Counted from the first letter of the stretch, positions 34,717-44,346 are shown. The stretch: DNA of 64,000 nt from an uncultured Muribaculaceae bacterium (GCA_910579675.1 CAJTUF010000007.1:54984-118983); one strand, 5' to 3'. Notes: generated by a model from the letters alone, not told the origin. Numbers and translations: made by a program.

Positions 34717-34977
34717 ATGACATCCACGCAACATAAAGGAAGCGACCGCCTCAGCTATGAGGAGAAGAAGGAGTTGCCCGACAGTGTGTTCGGCTTGCCC
34801 GAGCGCCGTGAATATCCAATGCCCGATGCGGCACATGTGAGGGCGGCGGAAGCCTACTTCCGCTATTGCCCGGAGGATCTCAGACCACGACTTGCACGGG
34901 CTATCCTTGCACGCGCCAAGGAATATGGCGTGGATGTGGAGAGCCCTACGGTGCTGGACTATGCCTCCCGCTCCTGA
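34717..34977 (+). CDS. DUF6582-like small protein
   Basis: An 86-residue protein with RLSYEEKKELPDSVFGLPER then REYPMPDAAHVRAAEAYFRY. The LPDSxF ... YPxxDxxHVRxAxAyF pattern is that of DUF6582, found alone and at the start of some phage XkdF-like proteins. The second half is helical. It follows the barrel gene by 27 bases. No phage genes are nearby, so this is a stand-alone chromosomal copy. Function unknown. Confidence 0.7.
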   Translation: MTSTQHKGSDRLSYEEKKELPDSVFGLPERREYPMPDAAHVRAAEAYFRYCPEDLRPRLARAILARAKEYGVDVESPTVLDYASRS

Positions 34978-35021
34978 GCCCGGCTCCCATATAATAATCA
35001 GGACATTATCGACGGAAAAAA

Positions 35022-35070
35022 TCCGGAGACTCCAAGGCTTTCTGCAGCCTGAAGTCTCCGGACTCTTATT
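35022..35070. terminator. Terminator hairpin between the DUF6582 gene and carB
   Basis: A 10-bp stem tccggagact/agtctccgga (35022-35031 with 35053-35062), followed by a T-rich run on the plus strand, between convergent genes. Confidence 0.75.
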
Positions 35071-35102
35071 TTATAATGTGGTGTAGAGCGATGCTAAGGT
35101 GA

Positions 35103-38100
35103 TCAATATTCATCCCATGCGCGGATCTCGATGTCGGATTCCTTGAGGGTGGTGAATGCCTGGATGAATGCTCCGGCAAGGCGGGCATTGGTAAGCAGGG
35201 GGATATTGAGGTCGATAGCGGCGCGGCGTATCTTGCGGCCATTGGATAGTTCGACGGGAGTGAGGTTCTTGGGCACGTTCACCACCAGATCGATCTCATG
35301 GTCGTGGAGGAGCTGCAGAGCCTGCGGCTGCATGTCGGGCTGTGAGGGCCAGTAGACATGGATCGCGGGGATGCCATTGTCGTTGAGGAAGCGGTGGGTG
35401 CCTCCGGTGGCATAGATACGGTATCCTGCATTATGGAGCATATGTGCCGAGTCGAGAAGATCGGCTTTCTGCTTCGGAGTGCCAGTGGAAAGGAGTACAC
35501 CCTTATCTTTGGATGGTATGCGCATCCCAACCGAGAGCATAGCCTTGAGGATAGCCTCGGAACTGGTGTCGCCAATGCAACCCACTTCGCCGGTTGAGCT
35601 CATGTCGACGCCGAGCACCGGGTCGGCTCCCTGCAGACGCGAGAAGCTGAACTGCGATGCCTTGATGCCTACATAGTCGAGGTCGAAGGCATTCTTGGCC
35701 GGTTTCTCCACGGGAAGGCCGAGCATGACCTTGGTGGCGAGGTCGATGAAGTTGATTTTGAGCACCTTGCTCACGAAGGGGAAGGAGCGCGACGCACGGA
35801 GGTTGCACTCGATAACCTTTATGTCGTTGTTTTTGGCAAGGAACTGGATATTGAATGGGCCCGAGATGTTGAGAGCCTTGGCTATCTGCGACGACACCTT
35901 TTTGATGCGGCGCATGGTCTCGACATAAAGTTTCTGAGGCGGGAACTGGATTGTGGCGTCGCCCGAGTGCACGCCGGCAAACTCTATGTGCTCCGAAATG
36001 GCGTAGACTTTGATCTCGCCGTTCTGGGCCACAGCGTCCATCTCGATCTCCTTGGCGTTTTGGATAAATTCGCTCACTACCACAGGATGGTCTTTCGACA
36101 CATTGGCGGCGAGGCGGAGGAAGCGCTCGAGCTCCTCTGGGTTGGAGCACACATTCATGGCCGCACCGGAGAGCACATATGAGGGACGGACGAGCACCGG
36201 GAAGCCTACCTCGTCGATGAAGCTGTTGATATCGGCGAGGCTGGTGAGCTCGCGCCAGCGGGGCTGGTCGATGCCGAGGCGGTCGAGCATGGCCGAGAAT
36301 TGGTTGCGGTCTTCGGCGTTGTCGATTGATCGGGCGCCTGTGCCGAGGATATTGACTCCGGCAGCGTCGAGGCTCGTCGCGAGGTTGTTGGGTATCTGAC
36401 CGCCAACCGAAAGGATCACTCCGTGGGGCTGCTCAAGGTCGAGGATATCCATCACGCGCTCGTAGGTGAGCTCATCGAAGTAAAGACGGTCGCACATATC
36501 GTAGTCGGTCGACACGGTCTCGGGGTTGTAGTTGATCATCACCGAGCGCCAGCCCTCTTTCTTTACGGTGAGGAGGGCGTTGACCGAACACCAGTCAAAC
36601 TCAACCGACGAGCCGATGCGGTATGCACCTGAGCCGAGCACCACAATGGAGCGGTGGTCGTGGAGATAGTCCACATCGTTAGTGGAGCCGTTGTAGGTGA
36701 GGTAGAGGTAGTTGGTCTGGGCAGGATATTCGGCGGCAAGGGTGTCGATCTGCTTCACCACAGGGGTGATGCCGAGATTCTTGCGCAGGGAGCGCACTTC
36801 GGCCATCGACGCGCGGGTGGCTTTGTCGCCATACACGGCGCGTGCCACCTGAAAGTCGCTGAACCCTTGCTCCTTGGCCTGACGCAGCAGTTCTGGCTTG
36901 AGCTGCCCGAGAGTGTCGGCTTCCGACATCTCATTCTGAGTGTCGATGATGTTTTGCAGACGGTAGAGAAACCACTTGTCGATCTTGGTGAGCTCGTGGA
37001 TGCGGTCGACTGAGTAGCCCTGGGCCATAGCCTGGGATATGACGAATATGCGCTTGTCGGTGGGTTCGGCGAGTGCTTTGTCGATGCCGTCGGGCACGGG
37101 CACGGGGCGGTTGCCCACAAAGCCGTGCATTCCTTGGCCAATCATGCGGAGGCCCTTCTGGATCACTTCCTCAAAGGTGCGGCCAATGGCCATCACTTCG
37201 CCTACGGACTTCATGGACGATCCGATCTCGCGGCGCACGCCGTGGAATTTGCCGAGGTCCCAGCGGGGTATCTTGCACACAATGTAGTCGAGGGCAGGCT
37301 CGAAGAAAGCCGAAGTGTCTTTGGTCACGGAGTTGGAGAGCTCGAAGAGGCCGTAGCCGAGGCCGAGCTTGGCAGCAACGAAGGCCAGAGGATAGCCGGT
37401 GGCCTTGGATGCGAGTGCCGAAGAGCGCGAGAGGCGCGCGTTGACCTCGATCACGCGGTAGTCCATCGAGGCGGGGTCGAAGGCATACTGCACGTTACAT
37501 TCGCCTACGATGCCGATGTGGCGTATGATTTTTATGGCGAGCTTGCGCAGATAGTGGTAGTCTTCGTTGGTGAGGGTCTGCGAGGGGGCCACTACGATGC
37601 TCTCGCCGGTGTGGATGCCGAGCGGGTCGAAGTTTTCCATATTGCAGACGGTGATGCAATTGTCAAAGCGGTCGCGCACAACCTCATATTCGACCTCTTT
37701 CCATCCCTTGAGGCTCTTCTCGATAAGCACCTGAGGGGAGAAAGCGAGAGCTTTCTCTGTGAGGGCGGTGAGCTCCTCCTCGTTGTCGCAGAAGCCTGAG
37801 CCGAGTCCGCCGAGGGCGTAGGCAGCTCGTACGATGACGGGATAGCCGAGCTCGGCGGCAGCCTTGATGGCCCCTTCAATTGAGTCGACTGCCTGGCTCT
37901 TGATGGTGCGCACGTCGATCTCGTCGAGCTTATGGACGAAGAGCTCGCGGTCTTCGGTGTCCATGATGGCCTGCACGGGAGTACCGAGCACCTTCACACC
38001 ATATTTCTCAAGGATGCCGGCGCGGTAGAGTTCGACGCCGCAGTTGAGGGCGGTCTGGCCGCCGAAAGCGAGGAGTATGCCGTCGGGGCGCTCCTTTTCG

Positions 38101-38342
38101 ATCACCTTCTCTACGAAAGCGGGGGTGACGGGAAGGAAGTAGATTTTGTCGGCAAAACCGTCGGAGGTCTGTACGGTGGCAATGTTGGGGTTGATGAGCA
38201 CCGTCGAGATGCCCTCCTCCTTCATTGCTTTGAGAGCCTGGGAGCCGGAGTAGTCAAACTCGCCGGCCTCGCCTATCTTTAGGGCGCCGCTGCCCAGAAG
38301 GAGAACTTTCTTTATATTAGGGTCGATATTCGGAGATTTCAT
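35103..38342 (-). CDS. carB: Carbamoyl-phosphate synthase large subunit
   Basis: A 1079-residue enzyme with two ATP-grasp halves. It makes carbamoyl phosphate for pyrimidine and arginine synthesis using ammonia from CarA. The first half starts KVLLLGSGALKIGEAGEFDYSGSQA and has VIVRAAYALGGLGSGFC; the second half starts IVVLGSGAYRIGSSVEFDWC and has FPVLVRPSYVLSGAAMNV. The C-terminal allosteric (MGS-like) domain is present (GTPKQKADLLDSAHMLHNAGYRIYATGGTH). The gene starts 19 bases after the carA stop. Confidence 0.97.
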   Translation of the reverse strand: MKSPNIDPNIKKVLLLGSGALKIGEAGEFDYSGSQALKAMKEEGISTVLINPNIATVQTSDGFADKIYFLPVTPAFVEKVIEKERPDGILLAFGGQTALNCGVELYRAGILEKYGVKVLGTPVQAIMDTEDRELFVHKLDEIDVRTIKSQAVDSIEGAIKAAAELGYPVIVRAAYALGGLGSGFCDNEEELTALTEKALAFSPQVLIEKSLKGWKEVEYEVVRDRFDNCITVCNMENFDPLGIHTGESIVVAPSQTLTNEDYHYLRKLAIKIIRHIGIVGECNVQYAFDPASMDYRVIEVNARLSRSSALASKATGYPLAFVAAKLGLGYGLFELSNSVTKDTSAFFEPALDYIVCKIPRWDLGKFHGVRREIGSSMKSVGEVMAIGRTFEEVIQKGLRMIGQGMHGFVGNRPVPVPDGIDKALAEPTDKRIFVISQAMAQGYSVDRIHELTKIDKWFLYRLQNIIDTQNEMSEADTLGQLKPELLRQAKEQGFSDFQVARAVYGDKATRASMAEVRSLRKNLGITPVVKQIDTLAAEYPAQTNYLYLTYNGSTNDVDYLHDHRSIVVLGSGAYRIGSSVEFDWCSVNALLTVKKEGWRSVMINYNPETVSTDYDMCDRLYFDELTYERVMDILDLEQPHGVILSVGGQIPNNLATSLDAAGVNILGTGARSIDNAEDRNQFSAMLDRLGIDQPRWRELTSLADINSFIDEVGFPVLVRPSYVLSGAAMNVCSNPEELERFLRLAANVSKDHPVVVSEFIQNAKEIEMDAVAQNGEIKVYAISEHIEFAGVHSGDATIQFPPQKLYVETMRRIKKVSSQIAKALNISGPFNIQFLAKNNDIKVIECNLRASRSFPFVSKVLKINFIDLATKVMLGLPVEKPAKNAFDLDYVGIKASQFSFSRLQGADPVLGVDMSSTGEVGCIGDTSSEAILKAMLSVGMRIPSKDKGVLLSTGTPKQKADLLDSAHMLHNAGYRIYATGGTHRFLNDNGIPAIHVYWPSQPDMQPQALQLLHDHEIDLVVNVPKNLTPVELSNGRKIRRAAIDLNIPLLTNARLAGAFIQAFTTLKESDIEIRAWDEY

Positions 38343-38361
38343 GGGGCGGATAGTAGGGGGA

Positions 38362-39441
38362 TCAGAGGAGTTTGATAAATTCGTCGAAAAGGAATTCGGT
38401 GTCCTTCGGGCCGGAGCTGGCTTCGGGATGGAATTGAGCCGAGAAGTATGGCTTAGTCTTGTGGCGGATGCCTTCGTTGGTGCCGTCGTTCATGTTGACG
38501 AAGAGGGGTTCCCAATCTTCGGGGAGCGACTCGGAGTCGACGGCAAAACCATGATTCTGCGAAGTGACGAAACATTCGTTGGTGCCAACGCGGCGCACCG
38601 GCTGGTTGTGGCTTCGATGGCCGTATTTGAGCTTATAGGTGCGGGCGCCTGCGGCGAGGGAGAGGAGCTGGTTGCCCATGCAGATACCGCATATGGGCTT
38701 ACCTGTCTCCATGGCTTTGCGTATATTCTCCACAGTGGCCTGTGCCATGTCGGGATTGCCCGGACCGTTGGATATGAAGAGGCCGTCGTAGGGGATGGTG
38801 TTGAAGTCATAGTCCCATGGCACGAGCACGACCTTTACGCCGCGGCGAGTAAGGCATCGGATAATATTGTGTTTGACGCCACAGTCGACGAGCACAACTG
38901 TCTTGTCGCCTTCGCCATGATACGATACCTCTTTGGTCGATACCTTTGCAACGAGATTTTCTACGTTGGGGTCATACCAAGGGGTTTCATCTTCGGAGGT
39001 AGAGCCTTCTACAATTATTTTTCCAAGCATCGAGCCTCTCTCCCGGAGATGTTTTGTGAGAGCACGGGTGTCGATGCCGTAGATGCCGGGAATCTTTTCC
39101 TCTTCAAGCCACTGTGCCAGCGAGCGCGTGGCCTGCCAGTGAGAATGGTTGTAGGAATAGTCCTGGGCGATAATCGCACGGGGATGTATGCGGTCGCTTT
39201 CAAGATACTCGCTCACACCGTCGAGGCGTCGGCGGGGGGGCACACCGTAGTTTCCGAGGATGGGATAGGTGGTGACGAGAATCTGGCCCTCATAAGAGGG
39301 GTCGGTAAGGCTTTCGGGATAACCGGTCATGGCGGTGTTGAACACCACTTCGCCAGATGTGGAGGCGGGGAAGCCGAACGACTTTCCTTCAAACCGGGTG
39401 CCGTCTTCGAGGAGGAGGGTGGCGCGCTTGGGTTCTCTCAT
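38362..39441 (-). CDS. carA: Carbamoyl-phosphate synthase small subunit
   Basis: A 359-residue glutamine amidotransferase subunit that feeds ammonia to CarB. The N-terminal CPSase domain (ATLLLEDGTRFEGKSFGFPA, GEVVFNTAMTGYPESLTDPSY) is followed by a class I glutaminase with the nucleophile Cys in ICGICMGNQLLSLA (about residue 235) and the C-terminal His/Glu in AQFHPEASSGPKDTEFLF. carAB form one operon from a promoter near 39508. Confidence 0.97.
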   Translation of the reverse strand: MREPKRATLLLEDGTRFEGKSFGFPASTSGEVVFNTAMTGYPESLTDPSYEGQILVTTYPILGNYGVPPRRRLDGVSEYLESDRIHPRAIIAQDYSYNHSHWQATRSLAQWLEEEKIPGIYGIDTRALTKHLRERGSMLGKIIVEGSTSEDETPWYDPNVENLVAKVSTKEVSYHGEGDKTVVLVDCGVKHNIIRCLTRRGVKVVLVPWDYDFNTIPYDGLFISNGPGNPDMAQATVENIRKAMETGKPICGICMGNQLLSLAAGARTYKLKYGHRSHNQPVRRVGTNECFVTSQNHGFAVDSESLPEDWEPLFVNMNDGTNEGIRHKTKPYFSAQFHPEASSGPKDTEFLFDEFIKLL

Positions 39442-39507
39442 GTGATTGCGTTAAGCTGGAGGATGTGATAGATAAGGCCTTACGGACATAGGAGCCGAAA
39501 AACCTTA

Positions 39508-39515
39508 CAAAGTTA
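39508..39515 (-). promoter_or_regulatory. -7 element of carAB
   Basis: TAACTTTG on the minus strand, about 65 bases before the carA start. No good -33 element was found. Confidence 0.6.
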
Positions 39516-39552
39516 ATCATTTTCTGTCGGATTATCTGTGTGGAGAGTATAA

Positions 39553-39592
39553 AAATAGCCTGCGCCCCGGAAAAACGATGTTTCCGGGGCGC
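39553..39592 (-). terminator. Terminator of the NfsA-type nitroreductase gene
   Basis: A 12-bp perfect stem gcgccccggaaa/tttccggggcgc (39562-39573 with 39581-39592). On the minus strand it runs into ggctattttta. Confidence 0.8.
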
Positions 39593-39621
39593 GGTAGAAG
39601 TGGAGCGATGGGGGAGGGGCA

Positions 39622-40371
39622 TCACTGTCGGCAATCGAAGCCCTGCCGGCGCAAGGCGTTGAGTATGCGGTAGCTCATCGCTTCGCGGTAGTAGCTTACT
39701 ATATGGGCAACCCAGTCGTTGGTTGTCTGGGTGCCTGTGCGGGTGCGGTTGTAGATGCTTATCTCGTCGTCGTAGGCCTGCAACAGGGGCATAAGCTCGG
39801 TGTCGGAGGGGTAATGGTTGCGGTGGATTGTGAGGTGCATCGGCTGCTTGGGCTTCATGTCGGGCGTCTCGCGGGGCACTCCGATTGCGAGGCCACACAC
39901 GAGGAAGGTGTGGGGCGGGAGTCCGAGCACTTTATTGACCTGCTCGGGAGCTGCAGTGCGTGCATATCCAATGCAACATGTGCCGAGTCCCGAGGCTTCG
40001 GCGGCTGTGAGGGCGCTCATCATGGCAAGAGCGGCGTCGACCACTCCTACTATTATACCGTCGGCAGTTTCGGTAAATTCGGGCATATCCACATCTTTGG
40101 CCTTTGCCGCGAGGGTGATCTTGTGAAAATCGGCCAAAAATAGCATGAAGTGGCTGCAAGTCTTGATCTGCTTCTGTCCAATCAGCTCATATAGTTTCTC
40201 CTTGATGGGCTGATCGGTTACGTCGATTACTGAAAACTGCTGCCCGTTGTAGCTTGTGGGGGTGTTGCGGATCGCCTGGTAAATAAACTCCATGGTGGAG
40301 TCGTCGATGCTCTCACGTTCGTAGCGGCGGATGGAGCGACGATCAAGAAGAGTTGACTTTACTGATTTCAT
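39622..40371 (-). CDS. NfsA-type NAD(P)H-dependent nitroreductase/flavin oxidoreductase
   Basis: A 249-residue flavoprotein of the NfsA/Frp nitroreductase family. The FMN-binding N-terminus is DRRSIRRYERESIDDSTMEFIYQAIRNTPTSYNGQQFSVIDV, with a later GLGTCCIGYARTAAPEQVNKVLGLPPHTFLVCGLAIG core and a final lid MHLTIHRNHYPSD. It probably reduces quinones or nitroaromatics using NAD(P)H and FMN. It stands alone on the minus strand between carA and the ccsA gene. Confidence 0.9.
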   Translation of the reverse strand: MKSVKSTLLDRRSIRRYERESIDDSTMEFIYQAIRNTPTSYNGQQFSVIDVTDQPIKEKLYELIGQKQIKTCSHFMLFLADFHKITLAAKAKDVDMPEFTETADGIIVGVVDAALAMMSALTAAEASGLGTCCIGYARTAAPEQVNKVLGLPPHTFLVCGLAIGVPRETPDMKPKQPMHLTIHRNHYPSDTELMPLLQAYDDEISIYNRTRTGTQTTNDWVAHIVSYYREAMSYRILNALRRQGFDCRQ

Positions 40372-40467
40372 TTTGCGGATGTTTCGATTGCTTGAAGTGA
40401 TGCCACGATGCGGCTTGTTGTGGCAACATCCGGGAGGTGCCGATTGTTCACCCGCAATGCAAAAAAA

Positions 40468-42408
40468 TCAACTGTAGGCGTGGAGCGACGGTAGATGGTT
40501 CACTCCCCAATAGGTCATGACCACAGTGGCAAAGGCTGCCAGAAGGAAGATGGCAAGACGCCGTGGCGACATGGCAATATGGAGCGGGATGCAATAAACC
40601 ATGAGGGTGATCAGGGCCCAGGTCTCTTTCGGATCCCATGCCCAGTAACGCCCCCACGACTCTCCGGCCCATACCGCACCGGTGAAAATGCCGGCCGCGA
40701 GCAGCAGCAACGCGGGATAGAGCAGGGTGATATTGAGCTCCTTCAGATAGGCAGATGGCCTGACGACGCTTACGGCCGACACACCAAATGTTGCGGCAAG
40801 AAGGGCGTAGGCGGTCATTATGATTCCGACATGGATCGACAGCCATGGCGACGACAACACCGGCATGACCGGCGAGAGGCCGGCCGCCGGGGTGCCGAGC
40901 CACGACACAAGAGCCGCAAATCCACCCATGAGGATGATGAGGGCGCTGAGGAGCCACCTGCGGCGCAGTGAGAGCCCGAGGGCTATTATGAGGAGGATGA
41001 GCGAGGTGACTGCGGTGGCTTCTCCTCCGTTGGTCATCGGCACTGTGCGTCCTATTATCCACCGCAGCCCGAAGAGAGCCGATTGCCATGCAAGAGCTAT
41101 TATTATGCCGGGAGCAATGAATAGCCTCAAGGGGCGCAACCTGCCTGTTGTGGCAGAAAGCAAAGCCATGATGCCGAGAGAGAGAATGGCCATAAAAGCC
41201 ACCTTGCCCATAGGCACCTTATAGAAAAAACGTTCGGCTGCAACCCGCCAGCGCGGAAGCCGGGAGGAGGATGCGGTCAGGGGTAGGCAGAGGGTGCCGT
41301 CGGCAGCCGAACGGAATGCAGCAAGGCGGGCATCGACATCAATTATCTCACGGTCGAGGCCCTTGCCGGTGCCTTTGTAGAGCGATGCCAGCCGGTAGCT
41401 GCCGTCGCTGTTGTAGAGTGAGTCGGGGGCTATCATGGAGCCCGACATGCCGAGGCTGTCGCGCAGCTCGCGGCTCTTTACGCGGATCAGCGCCACCCGG
41501 CCCCAGTCGGCGGGATAGAGCATGATTGAAGCGGCTATACGCTCGGCCGACATCCCCCCCAGAGTGGTGCGGTCGGCGAGGGTGCGCAGCAGCTCTGTGG
41601 CCGGGGTCGAAAATGGGGCCACGCGCCCTTGATAGATAACTTGCAGGGTGTCGGTCATGGCCATGTCGGCTTGGGCAACCGCTCGGGGAGCGGCCCATGA
41701 CGGCAATGCTGTGAGCAACATCAGGGCGCCCGTCGCTCCCACGCTCCGGAGCGCTCGCCTGAAGCGCCCGCGTGGATTGGCCATGACCAATATCATTCCT
41801 ATGCCGAGCAGGATATAGGCGGCATAGCTCACCGCCATGCCGCATCCGGGATCATGGTTCACGCCGAGAATGGTGGCGCCGTCGGCGGTGTAGGATGCCT
41901 GATAGAAGCGGTAGGTGCCGATGGTGAGTGGTTTGTTCACTTCCACTGTGGCTTTTGAGCTGTCGGCAAGGGTGAGATAGCTGGTGTAGCCGGCAGGCGT
42001 TGTCATTCCCCGGTGGGTTGACACCACAAACGAGTCGAGCGACATGGCAACGGGCATAGGACGCGGGATAGCGCCGTCGTCGGTGAGCCACACGGTTGCC
42101 TCAACACCGCCGGGGGGTATGGTAACACTCCCGCGCTCGCCCATACAGGCGGTGAGCGCTCCCCCCGCGAGGATGAGCAGCAAAGCCGAGTGGAGCATCA
42201 TGGAGCCGATGCGTCGCCACATGCGCGTAGCGGCTATCGCTGCTATCAATGCGGCAGCCTCCACTCCCCACATGGTCGCGAACCACCATGAGCCGTAAGG
42301 CTCGGCATCGGTGAAAAAGGTGGTGGCGGCCAGCATGGCCGTCAAGGCCATCCACAAAGTGAGGCAGACTCCGACGGCCCTCCGGCGCCGATGGTCAGAA
42401 CGGTGCAT
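40468..42408 (-). CDS. CcsA/ResB-type cytochrome c biogenesis membrane protein
   Basis: A 646-residue inner-membrane protein that joins a ResB-like N-terminal part (three early membrane segments, then a periplasmic domain about residues 90-195) to a CcsA heme-handling part. The CcsA signature WAGESWGRYWAWDPKETWALI (WWD motif) is near residue 585, preceded by LSPWLSIHVGIIMTAYALLA with the conserved His. Such Ccs/ResBC fusions deliver heme and attach it to CxxCH cysteines on the outer face of the membrane. The gene overlaps the chorismatase-like gene by 14 bases, so the two are co-transcribed. Upstream in the same direction lies a cluster with three CxxCH sites, the likely clients. Confidence 0.88.
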   Translation of the reverse strand: MHRSDHRRRRAVGVCLTLWMALTAMLAATTFFTDAEPYGSWWFATMWGVEAAALIAAIAATRMWRRIGSMMLHSALLLILAGGALTACMGERGSVTIPPGGVEATVWLTDDGAIPRPMPVAMSLDSFVVSTHRGMTTPAGYTSYLTLADSSKATVEVNKPLTIGTYRFYQASYTADGATILGVNHDPGCGMAVSYAAYILLGIGMILVMANPRGRFRRALRSVGATGALMLLTALPSWAAPRAVAQADMAMTDTLQVIYQGRVAPFSTPATELLRTLADRTTLGGMSAERIAASIMLYPADWGRVALIRVKSRELRDSLGMSGSMIAPDSLYNSDGSYRLASLYKGTGKGLDREIIDVDARLAAFRSAADGTLCLPLTASSSRLPRWRVAAERFFYKVPMGKVAFMAILSLGIMALLSATTGRLRPLRLFIAPGIIIALAWQSALFGLRWIIGRTVPMTNGGEATAVTSLILLIIALGLSLRRRWLLSALIILMGGFAALVSWLGTPAAGLSPVMPVLSSPWLSIHVGIIMTAYALLAATFGVSAVSVVRPSAYLKELNITLLYPALLLLAAGIFTGAVWAGESWGRYWAWDPKETWALITLMVYCIPLHIAMSPRRLAIFLLAAFATVVMTYWGVNHLPSLHAYS

Positions 42409-43561
42409 AATCGGGGTTTGTGGCGGGGGCAATGGCCATGCACTCCATTTCGATGAGCCATCCGGGACGGCACACCGGCGCGCGCACCACTACTCTCGGG
42501 GCCGACGATGCGGCGGGAAAGCGCTCGGCAAAGATCCGCTCCACCGCCCGGTGGTCGGCTATGTCGCGGAGATAGATGATCATGTGGGCCACATTGTCCC
42601 AGCCCATGCCGGCACGGCCCAGCAACGCTTCCACATTTTCCAGCATTCTGAGGGTCTGCCCATCAATGTCGCCCGGGCTTACTATCTTCCCTTCCGAGTC
42701 GATCGAGGCAGTGCCCGACACGAGCAGGTGGCGCCTGTCGGCATAGTCGATAGCAGTGGCGCGCTCAAAGGCCACACCATATTCATAAGTGGGGTTGAGA
42801 TGGTCGGGTGCCTGGATATAGCTTATCTGACCCGGGCGCAGGCCTACCACGGCCCAGGCGTCCATCTTGACCGTCACGTCGGGCCGTTCCGGGCGCCCCT
42901 CGATTCCTGTCGATGCTATAAAATGGGTGGCGGGAGTCAGGCCTACCGATTCAAACACTTCATTGCGGCCGCTCACCACCCCACGGTAGAAATGGTCGAC
43001 ATCGCGCACGAAAAACCATGTGCGCACACACCCGTCGGCAAGCGACGAGCCGAGATTGCCGAGGCGTATGTCGTAGTCTTTGAGCAGGGCGGCAGTGGCG
43101 GTGTGCGATCCCATGCCCGGCAATGCCGCCGAAGCCATGAGGATATGGGTGTAGGAGGGGCGGGCGGCGATGGTGAGATCCCCCTCGGCGGCCTCCACCT
43201 CGACCGCGGGCATGAAATAGAGCCAAAGGGCCGCCTTGGTGGAGTTGAGTGGGGGCTGCTCAATCACCGACAGCGCCATCCGGTTGGAGGCCACCGACGG
43301 GAGAGAGGGCGCCATGTTGGCGGCGTCGGAGAGCAGCCACCGACCCATCACCGGGCGCAGCCCTTCAGGAGCGAGGGCCGAAGCCAGCCCCCGCGCGGCC
43401 CGGGCTATGGTGTCGAGCTGGTCGGCGGTTGATGCGGAAGTGCCTTCGGGCAGGGTGATCATGGCATGGAGCTCGGGGACTCCTGAGCCGGAGGTGGTGA
43501 AGCGGCTTGCGGCCACCGTGGCTCCGGTATCGTTATAGTTGATATATAGAGTGTATTCCAT
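42395..43561 (-). CDS. Chorismatase/RidA-like protein
   Basis: A 388-residue protein. The C-terminal third is clearly RidA/YjgF-like (HLLVSGTASIDSEGKIVSPGD, QTLRMLENVEALLGRAGMGWDNVAHMIIYLRD, RVVVRAPVCRPGWLIEMECMAI). The first part has no RidA hallmark but resembles the N-terminus of chorismatases (FkbO/Hyg5/XanB2), which use an extended RidA fold to hydrolyse chorismate; FSVRDVDHF- and GTGIEGR-type segments (here STGIEGRPERPDVTVKMDAW) fit that. The Arg and Glu expected in RidA-like active sites are present near the C-terminus. It precedes and overlaps ccsA and has its own promoter. Substrate not proven. Confidence 0.65.
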   Translation of the reverse strand: MEYTLYINYNDTGATVAASRFTTSGSGVPELHAMITLPEGTSASTADQLDTIARAARGLASALAPEGLRPVMGRWLLSDAANMAPSLPSVASNRMALSVIEQPPLNSTKAALWLYFMPAVEVEAAEGDLTIAARPSYTHILMASAALPGMGSHTATAALLKDYDIRLGNLGSSLADGCVRTWFFVRDVDHFYRGVVSGRNEVFESVGLTPATHFIASTGIEGRPERPDVTVKMDAWAVVGLRPGQISYIQAPDHLNPTYEYGVAFERATAIDYADRRHLLVSGTASIDSEGKIVSPGDIDGQTLRMLENVEALLGRAGMGWDNVAHMIIYLRDIADHRAVERIFAERFPAASSAPRVVVRAPVCRPGWLIEMECMAIAPATNPDYAPF

Positions 43562-43582
43562 GATTGGAGTGGGAATCGGATG

Positions 43583-43616
43583 CAAAGTTACTATTTTTTC
43601 GTCAATTCGGATCCAA
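43583..43616 (-). promoter_or_regulatory. Internal promoter for the chorismatase-like/ccsA unit
   Basis: On the minus strand: TTG (43614-43616), 23 bases, TAACTTTG (43583-43590). It lies in the end of the mono-heme lipoprotein gene, so the two-gene unit can be expressed apart from the upstream operon. Confidence 0.6.
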
Positions 43617-44346
43617 GCGACTCAATCCAGAGGCGCAGCAGGGCCCGCATATCATTATCGACCACCTCGACAGAGTGGTCGTAGGCCCATGAGGCCGACA
43701 GGTCGGTTGTAAGGGCCCGGTAGAGCAGGGAGCTGTCGGGCAAGCCCGGCGCAACTCTTTTCATGGCCGGATTGAGGTGTGAGTCTACTCCTACGAGCAT
43801 CCCGAGGGTTTGCCCGGGCATCAGACTCAGCGAAGCAGCGGGGAGAGCGCCGCCTCCGTGGCATGCTGAGCAGGTAGGGGTAAACACATTTGACTGAAGG
43901 GCAGAAAGCAGGTCGGCCTCTATCGGTGAGGCTGCCGACAGCCTTACGGTGTCGCCTTCGACGGGTGCTCCTGCGAGTTCAAAAGAGGCAAAGCTGATGA
44001 CCCGCTTGCGGAGCCGGTCGAGGACACATACTTCGATAGTGGCCGACTCCTGCGGTACGCTCGACAGCGCCAGTCGGCCGCTCCCGTTGCTTGCGTTTAT
44101 ATTGCTGCTCACGGTGGCATACCGGCTCCCGTCGGTTCCGAATGCTGCAAGAGCAAGATGATAGTCTGACGATAGGTTCCACCCGGAAGCTCCGATGATC
44201 TCGCAGTCGACAGTCACGTTAAGGCCGTCGGTGGCAACTGTGGAGTCGGTTGGGTATATGCGTCCGTCGTCACACCCTGCCGTAAGCATCATTGCAGCGG
44301 CGGCTATTGTGGTGGCGACGGACCGATTTAGAAATGAGGGCTTCAT
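43591..44346 (-). CDS. Mono-heme c-type cytochrome lipoprotein
   Basis: A 251-residue lipoprotein (lipobox near LTAGC, Cys25). The C-terminal third has one c-type heme site, CSACH (159-163), within LLSALQSNVFTPTCSACH, and Met234 in NDMRALLRLWIESL could be the distal ligand. The first 130 residues form a beta-rich domain without a recognised family. It is probably an electron carrier on the periplasmic face. It is the last gene of the envelope operon that starts at 49516, directly after the porin gene. Confidence 0.8.
   Translation of the reverse strand: MKPSFLNRSVATTIAAAAMMLTAGCDDGRIYPTDSTVATDGLNVTVDCEIIGASGWNLSSDYHLALAAFGTDGSRYATVSSNINASNGSGRLALSSVPQESATIEVCVLDRLRKRVISFASFELAGAPVEGDTVRLSAASPIEADLLSALQSNVFTPTCSACHGGGALPAASLSLMPGQTLGMLVGVDSHLNPAMKRVAPGLPDSSLLYRALTTDLSASWAYDHSVEVVDNDMRALLRLWIESLGSELTKK

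Noticed and set aside
34717..34977. Prophage signal from the DUF6582 gene
   Set aside because: It stands alone among housekeeping genes; no other phage gene is near.
38341..39468. 375-codon plus-strand frame antisense to carA
   Set aside because: carA is complete and unmistakable on the other strand; the antisense frame is a composition artefact of GC-rich third positions.
42311..43432. Plus-strand frame antisense to the chorismatase-like gene and ccsA
   Set aside because: It spans two real genes in the opposite direction and shows no family motif.
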